Shown here in pieces: positions 52,030 to 59,700 of a DNA stretch of 64,000 nucleotides. A program made the translations under genes and the position numbers. The notes below the pieces were generated by a model. That model did no database searches, had not been told where the DNA came from, and saw only the letters and a program-made list of their open reading frames with translations. Every line of letters begins with the position of its first letter. The first letter of the stretch is position 1. The DNA is from an uncultured Clostridia bacterium (GTDB taxonomy: Bacteria > Bacillota > Clostridia > Oscillospirales > Acutalibacteraceae): positions 1 to 64,000 of the forward strand of contig CALAEV010000016.1 of the NCBI GenBank assembly GCA_937892525.1. The letters run 5' to 3'.

Positions 52030-55000
52030 TTATTCTCCTTTAACAACTGAAACTGAAATTTTCTTGTCATTTATTGTGAACTCACTTGTGTAATCTGCCT
52101 TGATTTCAGTATTGATTACGATTGAATCTGCAAGAAGTTCACCTGAAATGAATTCAAGTTTTTCAGTAAGAGCATTTACAATGAACTCATCATCAACAAT
52201 AATTGAAGCATTGATTCTTTGTTCAACCTGATAACCTGCATCTTTACGAGCAACCTGGCACTGACGGATAATATCACGAACAACGCCTTCTTTAAGAAGT
52301 TCGTCTGTAAGAACAATGTCAAGTGCTACAACGCTACCCTGAGCAAATTCTGCAGAAACAACACCTTCTTTAGTCTTTGACTGAACTGCAAAGATAGATG
52401 CGTCAAATTTTTCATCCCAACCTGGAACTGCAACCTCGCCACCTGCGATTACTGCTGATGTGAGCGCTTTCATTTCATCAGATGAAAGACCTTCAAGTGT
52501 CTGTTTCATCTTATTAACATTCTGTTTGAGAACTGCACCTGCAACTTTGAAGTTAACTGTAAGATACTGGTCTTCAAGAACATTGATGTCATCAATATAC
52601 TCAACTGATTTAATATTAAGCTCATCAAGAATATTTTTCTCAAATGTCTTGATTTTATCAGCCATATCTTTGTCACAGCAAACGAAAAGTTTTGAAAGTG
52701 GCTGACGAACTTTAATCTGCTGTTCGTTACGAAGTCTCATTGCAGTAGCAATTACATCACGAACAAGAGCTGTTTGTTCAATAATACCATCATCTTCAAT
52801 ACCTGGGATTACTGATGGCCAATCGCTTAAGTGAACTGATTCTGCAACTGTGGAATCGCACTTTTTAATAAGCTTCTGCCAAATATGTTCTGTCATAAAT
52901 GGTGTAATAGGAGCCATTGTCTGAACGCAAACTTTAAGAGCATTAAAGAGTGTCCAGTAAGCAACCATCTTATCAGCTTGGTCTTCTGTTTTCCAGAAAC
53001 GACGACGGTTTGCACGGATGTACCAGTTAGAAATATCGTCAACAAATACTTCAAAATCTTTAACCATAGCAAAAGACTTATAATCATCCATATAAGCAGT
53101 TGCTTTTTTAATAAAGTCGTTTGTTCTAACAACAAGCCACTTATCCATTGGTGTTAACTTCGAGAAATCAACTTTATAATCTGCAAAGTTTGGTTTGTCA
53201 AGCTGTGCGTAGGTATCAAAGAATGTGAAGATATTCCAGAAACCAAGCATCTTTCTTCTTGCTTCGTCACCAAGGTTATAACCAAAACGAACATCGTTTG
53301 TATTTGGCGCACTTGCATAAAGGTAACGAACAGTATCTGCACCAATCTTTTCTGCAGCCTCATCAAACTTAATCATAAAGCCTGTTTTTGAGAACTTAGA
53401 ACCGTCTTCAGCAACAACCATACCGTTAGTAACAACCTTTTCATATGGTGCTTTACCAACAAGAACAGTACTCATAAAGAGCATTGAGTAGAACCAAAGA
53501 CGAACCTGTTCGTGCATTTCTGTAACCCATTCTGCAGGGAAGTTCTTTTCCCAAGCTTCACGGTCTGTAAAGTAACCAAGTGTTGAGAATGGAACAATAC
53601 CAGCATCAAGCCAAACGTCACCGATATCAGAAACACGAGATACTTCTTTTCCACAATGTGGACATTTAATTTTAACTTCATCAACCCAAGGTCTGTGAAG
53701 TTCAGGAAGAGCATCGACCTGTGCTGGGTCAACTGCATTTTCACGAAGTTCTGCTTTTGAGCCAATAACAGTGATATGGCCACAGCTACATGGATAGAAT
53801 GGAAGTGGCATACCATAGTAACGCTTACGAGAGATGTTCCAGTCACCCATATTTGTAAGCCAGTCATTCATACGCTTACCATTTGAAGCTGGTTCCCATT
53901 TAACTGAATTTGCACATTCAATAAGTTTAGGTTTAATTTCACTTGTCTTGATGTACCATGCAGGAACAAGACGGAAAACGATTTCGCTCTTACATCTCCA
54001 GCAAACTGGGTAGCTATGTTCGTGTGGTTCAACTTTATAAAGTTTGTTCTGTTCATCGAGTTTTTCGAAAACTTCGTCAGCTATTGTGTGGCTGTCTTTA
54101 CCTGTCATAAAGCCAAAGCCATCAAGGTAAATACCCATATCGTCAATAGGCATAACTTTTGGAAGACCAAGTCTTTCACCAAGTTCAAAGTCTTCAATAC
54201 CACAACCAGGAGCAATATGAACAACGCCTGTACCTTCGTCAGCTGCAACATCTTCCCAAGCTACGATTTTATGCTCAAAGCCCTGTTGTGCAGGAATATC
54301 TGCAAAACAAGTTTCATAATGATACCCTACAAGTTCTTCGCCTTTAAGAGCACGAATTACTTCAAGTTTATCATCGCCAAGATACTTAATAGCGTTCTTA
54401 GCAAGAATGAGTGTTTGGTCATCACTCTTGATTTTAACTTCAACATAGTCAATGTCAGGATTAACAGCCAAAGCTACGTTTGAAGACAATGTCCAAGGAG
54501 TAGTTGTCCAAACAAGAATTTTTGAGTTCATTTCTTCAATAGGAAGTTTGAAGAAAACTGAGTTGTGTGTCATCATCTTATATGAGCCTGTCATTTCATG
54601 CTCTGAAAGTGATGTACCACAACGAGGACACCAAGGCATTGGCTTGTATTCACGCTGAATCCAGCCGTGATTATCACATTCCTTTAAGAAATGCCAAATA
54701 CCCTGAATGTTAAGGTCTGTATTTGTGTAGTATGAATTATCCCAATCCATCCACATACCAAGTCTTTTTGACTGTTCAGTAATTATGCCTGAGAAGTGAT
54801 TAACACGTTCAACACACTGACGTGTAAACTTGTCCATACCATAATTTTCAATGTCTTTCTTTGTTTTGAAACCAAGTTGTTTTTCAACTTCAACTTCAAC
54901 CCAAAGTCCCTGTGAGTCAAAACCGTTCTGACGACGGCAATCGTAACCACGCATTGATTTGTAACGGATAAAAGTATCTTTTGTACTTCTGCCCCAAGCG

Positions 55001-55164
55001 TGATGAATACCCATAGGGTTGTTAGCAGTAATAGGACCGTCAAGGAAACGGAACATTTTCTTGCCCTTGTTTTTCTCTACAAGTTTGTCATAATACTTCT
55101 CTTGTTCCCAGAGCTCCATAACCTCATGCTCAAGGTCAACAAAGAGATTTTTCTCGTCTGCCAC
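52030..55164 (-). CDS. ileS: isoleucyl-tRNA synthetase with altered HIGH motif
   Basis: 1044 aa, a class Ia synthetase with an editing domain (WTTTPWTL, GTGVVHIAPGCG) and C-terminal anticodon-binding domain. Instead of HxGH it has G52-I-H-H55 (in PMGIHHAWGR), and KMSKS is replaced by KFSKT (590-594). Long length and sequence style point to the IleRS2 (eukaryote-like) lineage. Zinc-type Cys pairs occur at WCPRCG, CWRC and CPHCG. GTG 55164 is preferred over GTG 55176 because GGTGG lies eight bases before it. Its leader is too short for a T-box. Confidence 0.95.
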   Translation of the reverse strand: MADEKNLFVDLEHEVMELWEQEKYYDKLVEKNKGKKMFRFLDGPITANNPMGIHHAWGRSTKDTFIRYKSMRGYDCRRQNGFDSQGLWVEVEVEKQLGFKTKKDIENYGMDKFTRQCVERVNHFSGIITEQSKRLGMWMDWDNSYYTNTDLNIQGIWHFLKECDNHGWIQREYKPMPWCPRCGTSLSEHEMTGSYKMMTHNSVFFKLPIEEMNSKILVWTTTPWTLSSNVALAVNPDIDYVEVKIKSDDQTLILAKNAIKYLGDDKLEVIRALKGEELVGYHYETCFADIPAQQGFEHKIVAWEDVAADEGTGVVHIAPGCGIEDFELGERLGLPKVMPIDDMGIYLDGFGFMTGKDSHTIADEVFEKLDEQNKLYKVEPHEHSYPVCWRCKSEIVFRLVPAWYIKTSEIKPKLIECANSVKWEPASNGKRMNDWLTNMGDWNISRKRYYGMPLPFYPCSCGHITVIGSKAELRENAVDPAQVDALPELHRPWVDEVKIKCPHCGKEVSRVSDIGDVWLDAGIVPFSTLGYFTDREAWEKNFPAEWVTEMHEQVRLWFYSMLFMSTVLVGKAPYEKVVTNGMVVAEDGSKFSKTGFMIKFDEAAEKIGADTVRYLYASAPNTNDVRFGYNLGDEARRKMLGFWNIFTFFDTYAQLDKPNFADYKVDFSKLTPMDKWLVVRTNDFIKKATAYMDDYKSFAMVKDFEVFVDDISNWYIRANRRRFWKTEDQADKMVAYWTLFNALKVCVQTMAPITPFMTEHIWQKLIKKCDSTVAESVHLSDWPSVIPGIEDDGIIEQTALVRDVIATAMRLRNEQQIKVRQPLSKLFVCCDKDMADKIKTFEKNILDELNIKSVEYIDDINVLEDQYLTVNFKVAGAVLKQNVNKMKQTLEGLSSDEMKALTSAVIAGGEVAVPGWDEKFDASIFAVQSKTKEGVVSAEFAQGSVVALDIVLTDELLKEGVVRDIIRQCQVARKDAGYQVEQRINASIIVDDEFIVNALTEKLEFISGELLADSIVINTEIKADYTSEFTINDKKISVSVVKGE

Positions 55165-55213
55165 TATATTGTCCACCTTTCAAGTGATATATGTACATAT
55201 TTTAACGAATAAT

Positions 55214-55241
55214 ATTATACACTAATAAAGTCAAATTTCAA
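55214..55241 (-). promoter_or_regulatory. SigA-type promoter for ileS
   Basis: Minus strand TTGAAA, 16 bp, TATAAT. Expected 5' leader is about 43 nt, without room for a T-box. Confidence 0.75.
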
Positions 55242-55270
55242 GTGATTTACAGAAAAATCTCTATATTATT

Positions 55271-55522
55271 TCATTTTTGATTAAGGTATTTTTCTTTTGT
55301 TGCAAGTCCACCTCTTATATGTCTTTCTGCCTTATTGATTTCAAGGACTTTTTTAACCTGTGAATAGAGTTGTGGGTCATAGCGAGCAAGTCGCTGCGCA
55401 ACATCCATATGTACGGTGCTTTTACTTATTCCAAACACTTTTGCAGTGGCACGTACAGTTGATTTATTCTTGACTATATATTCCCCTAACATGGCTGCTC
55501 TTTCTTCAACTAAAATACTCAA
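55271..55522 (-). CDS. spoIIID: SpoIIID, mother-cell sporulation regulator
   Basis: 83 aa. EERAAMLGEYIVKNKSTVRATAKVFGISKSTVHMDVAQRL is a helix-turn-helix, and the end IRGGLATKEKY is diagnostic of SpoIIID. It activates and represses SigE-dependent genes in the mother cell. It starts with TTG 55522 behind AAAGGAGGG nine bases upstream. A SigE-like promoter and a hairpin holding its ribosome site precede it. Confidence 0.95.
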   Translation of the reverse strand: MSILVEERAAMLGEYIVKNKSTVRATAKVFGISKSTVHMDVAQRLARYDPQLYSQVKKVLEINKAERHIRGGLATKEKYLNQK

Positions 55523-55529
55523 AACTAAA

Positions 55530-55569
55530 GCCCTCCTTTGTTCATAAATAAATATGATTAAAGAAGGGC
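55530..55569 (-). terminator. hairpin after the merR gene containing the spoIIID Shine-Dalgarno
   Basis: Minus strand GCCCTTCTTT pairs with AAAGGAGGGC (one G-T pair) around a 20-nt loop; TTTAGTTTT follows. It can act as a weak terminator of merR. The 3' arm is the GGAGG used by spoIIID. Confidence 0.75.
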
Positions 55570-55577
55570 GAATATTC
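55549..55577 (-). promoter_or_regulatory. SigE-like promoter for spoIIID
   Basis: Minus strand GAATATT, 14 bp, CATATTTA. The -35 matches kmATATT well and the -10 matches five of eight CATACAnT bases. The -10 is inside the hairpin loop, so the start would fall just before the 3' arm. In B. subtilis spoIIID is SigE-dependent. Confidence 0.5.
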
Positions 55578-55579
55578 TG

Positions 55580-56896
55580 TTATTTATTATTTATAATTCT
55601 TAAAAATCTATCGATATATTCTTGGTCCATAAAACAATCTTCATAGTTTTCTTCACTTGATTCCTTTTCTGCACCACAGTCCATTATCTTTTGGTCAAAT
55701 TCTTCAAGTTCAAGATATGTGTCATCTGTATATCGTTGAATTTCTTCTGATGTTTGTCCACCTGTGAAAAGTAATGTTTTACCATCTATTTTAACTTTGT
55801 AATAGAAAGTGCCTTTTTTCTGATAATCAAAAAGTGCAATTCCACCATCACCAAAACCTGTTTCAACTTTCTCAACGTCATAATAAGAATAAGTTGTACC
55901 TTTTATATTAAATGGAGAATGAACAATTATACTATCTTCTGTAACAAATACTGTATTCATTAAGCAAAGGTACGATGAAACGCACCATAAAAACACGAGT
56001 AAAAATGAACCATTTATACATCGCTTTATATTTGGCTTATAATTTTTAATCTCTTTGAAATTATCTATTACTTGTTTCGTCATTAAAAACCCAAGTCCAG
56101 AAATGCAAATTATTGCAAAAATATAAATTGTAAATGGTATTTGGTGTGTTTCAAAAAACAGCCACTCATCAGGCGCTAAAAGTTCATATACAATTTCAGT
56201 GCCATAGATAACGCTTGCAAATACAACACCAAAAGCAATTATTACAAAAACCCAGTAAGATGAGTGTTCTTTATTTTTGCGTTTAACTTTTGTTTTAAAT
56301 TGCTTTCTGGTTTTGAAAAAGTTAATCCAAATAAGAGTAATTGCAACAGTACTTATTAATGCTAAAATAGCGTTAAGTATAAGAGATTTATTCATTCCCA
56401 TTACAATATTCAAGAACAACCAACCAATTGGACCACAAAATGCAAGAGTTGACGCGATTGCAGTAGTTAATGAGGGTACAGATAATTCATTTATAGCCTT
56501 TCTTAACTCTGACATTTCTTCACCCTCAAGGAATTCAATGGTGTCAGCATAATCTTCAAAATCCAACTTATCCTTTGATAAATCTTTCGAAAGTCCGTTA
56601 AGCAAATCTCTTTTTGAAGAAATATCTTCAGTTTCATCCTCATATTTTTCAAGTTTTTGTTGGATTTTATCTGCAATGGTTTTAGGAGTATCATTGAGAA
56701 GTTCTTTAATTTCCTCAATCGAAAAATCAAAATAACGATATACTTTAATACGCTTTAACTGACTAATATTTTCTTCACTATAGTTTCGATAATCATTTTC
56801 TTGGTTACGTTCAACAGTTATAAGACCTTTAGATTCATATAAACGTATACTTTTAGCAGTAAGTCCTGTTAATTTTTCAGCATCTTTAATTGTCAT
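55580..56896 (-). CDS. MerR-family regulator with membrane domain
   Basis: 438 aa. The N-terminal MerR winged helix (TIKDAEKLTGLTAKSIRLYESKGLI) and coiled dimer helix (about 85-110) are followed by at least five hydrophobic helices (about 145-320). A soluble C-terminal region (about 325-438) contains VEKVETGFGDGGIALF. A DNA-binding domain fused to a membrane domain suggests a membrane-tethered sensor. It has two upstream promoters, one of MerR type. ATG 56896 follows AGGGG. Ligand unknown. Confidence 0.85.
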   Translation of the reverse strand: MTIKDAEKLTGLTAKSIRLYESKGLITVERNQENDYRNYSEENISQLKRIKVYRYFDFSIEEIKELLNDTPKTIADKIQQKLEKYEDETEDISSKRDLLNGLSKDLSKDKLDFEDYADTIEFLEGEEMSELRKAINELSVPSLTTAIASTLAFCGPIGWLFLNIVMGMNKSLILNAILALISTVAITLIWINFFKTRKQFKTKVKRKNKEHSSYWVFVIIAFGVVFASVIYGTEIVYELLAPDEWLFFETHQIPFTIYIFAIICISGLGFLMTKQVIDNFKEIKNYKPNIKRCINGSFLLVFLWCVSSYLCLMNTVFVTEDSIIVHSPFNIKGTTYSYYDVEKVETGFGDGGIALFDYQKKGTFYYKVKIDGKTLLFTGGQTSEEIQRYTDDTYLELEEFDQKIMDCGAEKESSEENYEDCFMDQEYIDRFLRIINNK

Positions 56897-56921
56897 GAAA
56901 TCGCCCCTTTTAGACAAACAA

Positions 56922-56950
56922 ATTATATCAAATGTTATTGATATAAGCAA
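56922..56950 (-). promoter_or_regulatory. downstream SigA promoter for the membrane MerR gene
   Basis: Minus strand TTGCTT, 17 bp, TATAAT, closer to the gene than the MerR-type promoter. Confidence 0.6.
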
Positions 56951-56971
56951 TTGTCATTTATTTGCATCTCA

Positions 56972-57002
56972 TATATACACCTTAACCCTGGGGTAAAGTC
57001 AA
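56972..57002 (-). promoter_or_regulatory. MerR-type promoter with 19-bp spacer and internal dyad
   Basis: Minus strand TTGACT, 19 bp, TATATA. The spacer contains the 8-2-8 inverted repeat CTTTACCC-CA-GGGTTAAG (one mismatch). The long spacer with a dyad between -35 and -10 is the standard target of MerR-class activators, so the regulator probably controls itself. Confidence 0.8.
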
Positions 57003-57023
57003 GAGTTTTTTATAAAAAAATAT

Positions 57024-57052
57024 TTGAAAGACAAGTACTAATATGTTAAAAT
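57024..57052 (+). promoter_or_regulatory. SigA-type promoter for the phosphatase gene
   Basis: TTGAAA, 17 bp, TAAAAT; the ATG is only 15 bp downstream of the -10, so the transcript has a very short leader. Confidence 0.65.
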
Positions 57053-57067
57053 AGCATCGGTGATTTA

Positions 57068-57529
57068 ATGATTAAAATTATGTTTGTATGTCATGGGAAT
57101 ATCTGTCGTTCAACTATGGCAGAATTTATTATGAAAGATATTGTTAAGAAAAACGGTTGTGCTGATAAGTTCTTGATTTGTTCAAGTGCAACAAGTACAG
57201 AAGAAATCGGTAATGATACTCATTGGGGTACAAAGAAAATCCTTGATGAAATGGGTGTTCCTTATACTAAAAGACAAGCAGTACAACTTACAAAATCCGA
57301 CTATGAAAAATATGATTACATAATCGGAATGGATAGTGCAAATATGCGAAATATTAACAGAATTATCGGATATGATAAGGATAATAAAATACATAAGTTG
57401 CTAAGTTTCGCACATATTGACCGTGATGTTGCTGACCCTTGGTACACAAGGGATTTTAGGACAACATATAATGATGTTTTACTTGGTTGCACAAGGTTGT
57501 TTGAATATATAAAAGAAAAAGAGGCTTGA
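57068..57529 (+). CDS. low-molecular-weight protein tyrosine phosphatase
   Basis: 153 aa. The P-loop C8-H-G-N-I-C-R-S (residues 8-15) is at the N-terminus and the general-acid loop DPWYTRDF near 125-132. It dephosphorylates phosphotyrosine (or phosphoarginine) proteins in the cytosol. No tyrosine kinase lies nearby. No ribosome site is apparent before the ATG and the leader is about 8 nt, so translation may be near-leaderless. Confidence 0.93.
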   Translation: MIKIMFVCHGNICRSTMAEFIMKDIVKKNGCADKFLICSSATSTEEIGNDTHWGTKKILDEMGVPYTKRQAVQLTKSDYEKYDYIIGMDSANMRNINRIIGYDKDNKIHKLLSFAHIDRDVADPWYTRDFRTTYNDVLLGCTRLFEYIKEKEA

Positions 57530-57542
57530 TAGCCTCTTTTTC
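57516..57542 (+). terminator. terminator of the phosphatase gene
   Basis: AAAAAGAGGCT/AGCCTCTTTTT stem with TGAT loop, overlapping the stop codon. Confidence 0.88.
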
Positions 57543-57574
57543 TTATTACAGCGAAGTAAAAACTTTTCCCCACA

Positions 57575-58672
57575 CTATTCTAAAATTCTAATTATTTCTT
57601 GAAATTCAGGTTTTGATTTGAAATCGTCAGATAATGGGTAATGCTCGGTCATTACAATTTTCATAAATTGAGATAAATTAGTTTCTCTATATACAGGTCC
57701 AAAATTATAATGTCTCATTACTTTTTCTGAAATATCGGGATTTTCATCAAGTTCCTTTGCATATTCAGCAGCAATTTTTAGATATTTCAAAGCATTTCCA
57801 TCGTCACCTATTTGATGATACAAATAACCTATATGACCGTAATTATAAAGTCTGTTAACGCAATTTTTACCATAATCCCTATCATCAAATATTAAATTAA
57901 TTAATCCTTGTATATGATTAAAAATCTCAAGTCTCTTTTTGGGTTCATAATTAAAGCTATATCCAAATAATGTATCTTGCATTATAAACAACAATTCTTC
58001 AAGAGCATTTCTATGCGTTGTATTATAGTTTTCTGTATCAAATGCCAAACTCATCAGCATTAATTCTTTTGTATCGTTAATTGAAGGTAAAGTACTCACT
58101 ATTTCTTCTGCTTGATTAAGATACTCTTTATATACACGATATTTACCTTTTTCGCTTGGAACACAATGGTATAATGTCAATAAATGAGAAATCATAATTA
58201 CTTTTGAACGTATTCTTATATTGTCATCTGTACAATGATTCTGTATCTTTTCATAAATAGACGCAATCTCTTTTGAAATGTCTTCATATTCACCTTGTAC
58301 AAAACCTTTAACTTCATACAAAAGTTCCATATATCGAATTAAAACGCGATAATCATTAGGGAATTCTTTAACTGCTTTTTGAAACTTTTTATAAGTGAAA
58401 GATAAATCTTTCAACTTCATATCATCATAAAGTTTAAGATATTCATTTATTTTCTGTTTTTCAAGAGATTTATTTACACCTAACAAATCGTCGATTGTTA
58501 CATTGAAAAATGATGCAATTGTGGGAAGCATTGTTATATCAGGGTAGTTTTCTCCCCTTTCCCATTTGCTGATGGTCTGGAATGATACGCCTAAAAAATC
58601 TGCAAGAGTCTCTTGGGTTAATTCTTTTTCTTTGCGAAGTCTTTTAACATTTTCTCCAAAATAAATTGTCAT
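57575..58672 (-). CDS. XRE-family regulator with helical repeat domain
   Basis: 365 aa. HTH_3 domain (about 5-60; LRKEKELTQETLADFLGVSFQTISKWERGENYPD) followed by TPR-like helices (about 80-350). Such proteins resemble Rap/PlcR-type regulators in layout but lack clear peptide-pocket motifs. Single gene with its own promoter and an adjoining palindrome that may be its operator. Target genes unknown. Confidence 0.88.
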   Translation of the reverse strand: MTIYFGENVKRLRKEKELTQETLADFLGVSFQTISKWERGENYPDITMLPTIASFFNVTIDDLLGVNKSLEKQKINEYLKLYDDMKLKDLSFTYKKFQKAVKEFPNDYRVLIRYMELLYEVKGFVQGEYEDISKEIASIYEKIQNHCTDDNIRIRSKVIMISHLLTLYHCVPSEKGKYRVYKEYLNQAEEIVSTLPSINDTKELMLMSLAFDTENYNTTHRNALEELLFIMQDTLFGYSFNYEPKKRLEIFNHIQGLINLIFDDRDYGKNCVNRLYNYGHIGYLYHQIGDDGNALKYLKIAAEYAKELDENPDISEKVMRHYNFGPVYRETNLSQFMKIVMTEHYPLSDDFKSKPEFQEIIRILE

Positions 58673-58693
58673 AAAATCACCTCAAAATATTTC

Positions 58694-58705
58694 TTGTAGC
58701 TACAA
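58694..58705. promoter_or_regulatory. TTGTAGCTACAA palindrome at the XRE gene promoter
   Basis: Perfect 12-bp palindrome at the expected transcription start of the XRE gene (minus strand), a usual spot for autoregulation. A second pair, CGCGAATT (58717-58724) and AATTCGCG (58759-58766), flanks the -35. Confidence 0.55.
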
Positions 58706-58709
58706 CACA

Positions 58710-58738
58710 ATAATAGCGCGAATTATTGGATTTTACAA
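58710..58738 (-). promoter_or_regulatory. SigA-type promoter for the XRE gene
   Basis: Minus strand TTGTAA, 17 bp, TATTAT. Confidence 0.6.
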
Positions 58739-58799
58739 TAACATTGTACTTGAATGAAATTCGCGTGTAAAGGGAATTTTTCTATTGATATATGTATAT

Positions 58800-58833
58800 A
58801 AAAAACGCTTAGCAGAATTGCTAAGCGTTTTTT
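58800..58833. terminator. bidirectional terminator
   Basis: Perfect 15-bp stem AAAAAACGCTTAGCA/TGCTAAGCGTTTTTT with GAAT loop; ends the 59-aa membrane protein gene on the minus strand. Confidence 0.92.
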
Positions 58834-58834
58834 A

Positions 58835-59014
58835 CTAACTAGAAAGAACAATTAAAAATCCTATACACAATGCTAAAACACCAAAAGTTATACACGCAAA
58901 TATTTTAGCTGTTTTTGCTGTTTCTACATCATTTTCTCTTATCGCTTCAATTAAAAAAGCAGGAAAACTAAATCCACACACAGCTATTACAAAGGCAAAA
59001 ATTATTCCTAACAT
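58835..59014 (-). CDS. small two-helix membrane protein (59 aa)
   Basis: 59 aa: MLGIIFAFVIAVCGFSFPAF, a polar loop (EAIRENDVETAKTAK) and a second helix (IFACITFGVLALCIGFLIVL). GAGGTGG precedes ATG 59014. It lies 12 bp after the PH-domain gene in the same direction and ends at a strong terminator. Family not recognised; it looks like a genuine co-transcribed microprotein. Confidence 0.75.
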   Translation of the reverse strand: MLGIIFAFVIAVCGFSFPAFLIEAIRENDVETAKTAKIFACITFGVLALCIGFLIVLSS

Positions 59015-59026
59015 TTTACCACCTCG

Positions 59027-59677
59027 TTATTCATCGGTTTCTTCAATTTTAACTTTGGCTTTATTCTTCTTTACCGGAGATACAACCACATCAACCGGCT
59101 TATTTTGTTCTTCTTTTTCTTTTCTTATTTTATCTGCAATGCTCTTTTTTCTTAAGTGCTCGGCATTCTTTTGATTATGCTCTTCTTCAAGCTTTTTAGC
59201 CAAATCACGAGCCATTTTAAATTTACCACCCATTTTAATCATAAACAAGTCAACATCTTTAGGTGAGATTTCAATATAATTTTTTGTTTTGACTTCTTTC
59301 TTTGTGTCTTTATCCATTTCATAAGAATAATAGCCAATATAGAATTTTGGTGTTGAAAACGCAACTCGTTTAACTTTTTTAATGCCCTCTGGTAATGTGT
59401 CAGTAATCTCAAAAATATTTACATATTTGATTTTCTTTCTTATAAGTGGCCACTGATAAATAAATAAATGGTCTTCTTCAAGGGTATAATATGTATTGAA
59501 AATCAACGGATAAAGATAAAAAACATTGACTATAAGCAACAACACACCTAATCGAGATGTAACATCCATATAAAGGAATATTGGAAGAAAGAACAACACA
59601 ACTATAGAAATGTGATAAATAATCAACATTAAATAAATTGCAGGACTAACGCCACTTTTGAATTTAACTGATTTCAT
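59027..59677 (-). CDS. membrane protein with bacterial PH-like domain
   Basis: 216 aa. Two hydrophobic helices (about 15-35 and 42-60) are followed by a bPH_4-like domain (about 65-150; NTYYTLEEDHLFIYQWPLIRKKIKYVNIFEI, IEISPKDVDLFM). A charged Lys/Glu-rich coiled tail (about 160-216) follows. Function unknown. It is divergent from the TSUP genes, only 23 bp away, and shares a palindromic ribosome site with them. Confidence 0.8.
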   Translation of the reverse strand: MKSVKFKSGVSPAIYLMLIIYHISIVVLFFLPIFLYMDVTSRLGVLLLIVNVFYLYPLIFNTYYTLEEDHLFIYQWPLIRKKIKYVNIFEITDTLPEGIKKVKRVAFSTPKFYIGYYSYEMDKDTKKEVKTKNYIEISPKDVDLFMIKMGGKFKMARDLAKKLEEEHNQKNAEHLRKKSIADKIRKEKEEQNKPVDVVVSPVKKNKAKVKIEETDE

Positions 59678-59685
59678 AAATGTTT

Positions 59686-59695
59686 CCTCCGGAGG
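59686..59695. promoter_or_regulatory. palindrome CCTCCGGAGG serving as Shine-Dalgarno on both strands
   Basis: The 23-bp gap between the divergent ATGs (59677 on minus, 59701 on plus) holds this 10-bp palindrome. It places GGAGG eight bases before the minus ATG and about five before the plus ATG. Confidence 0.85.
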
Positions 59696-59700
59696 TTAAA

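Noticed and set aside
54016..54483. 155-codon open frame on + inside ileS
   Set aside because: Lies antisense to the well-supported ileS, no ribosome site, composition typical of a reverse-frame shadow.
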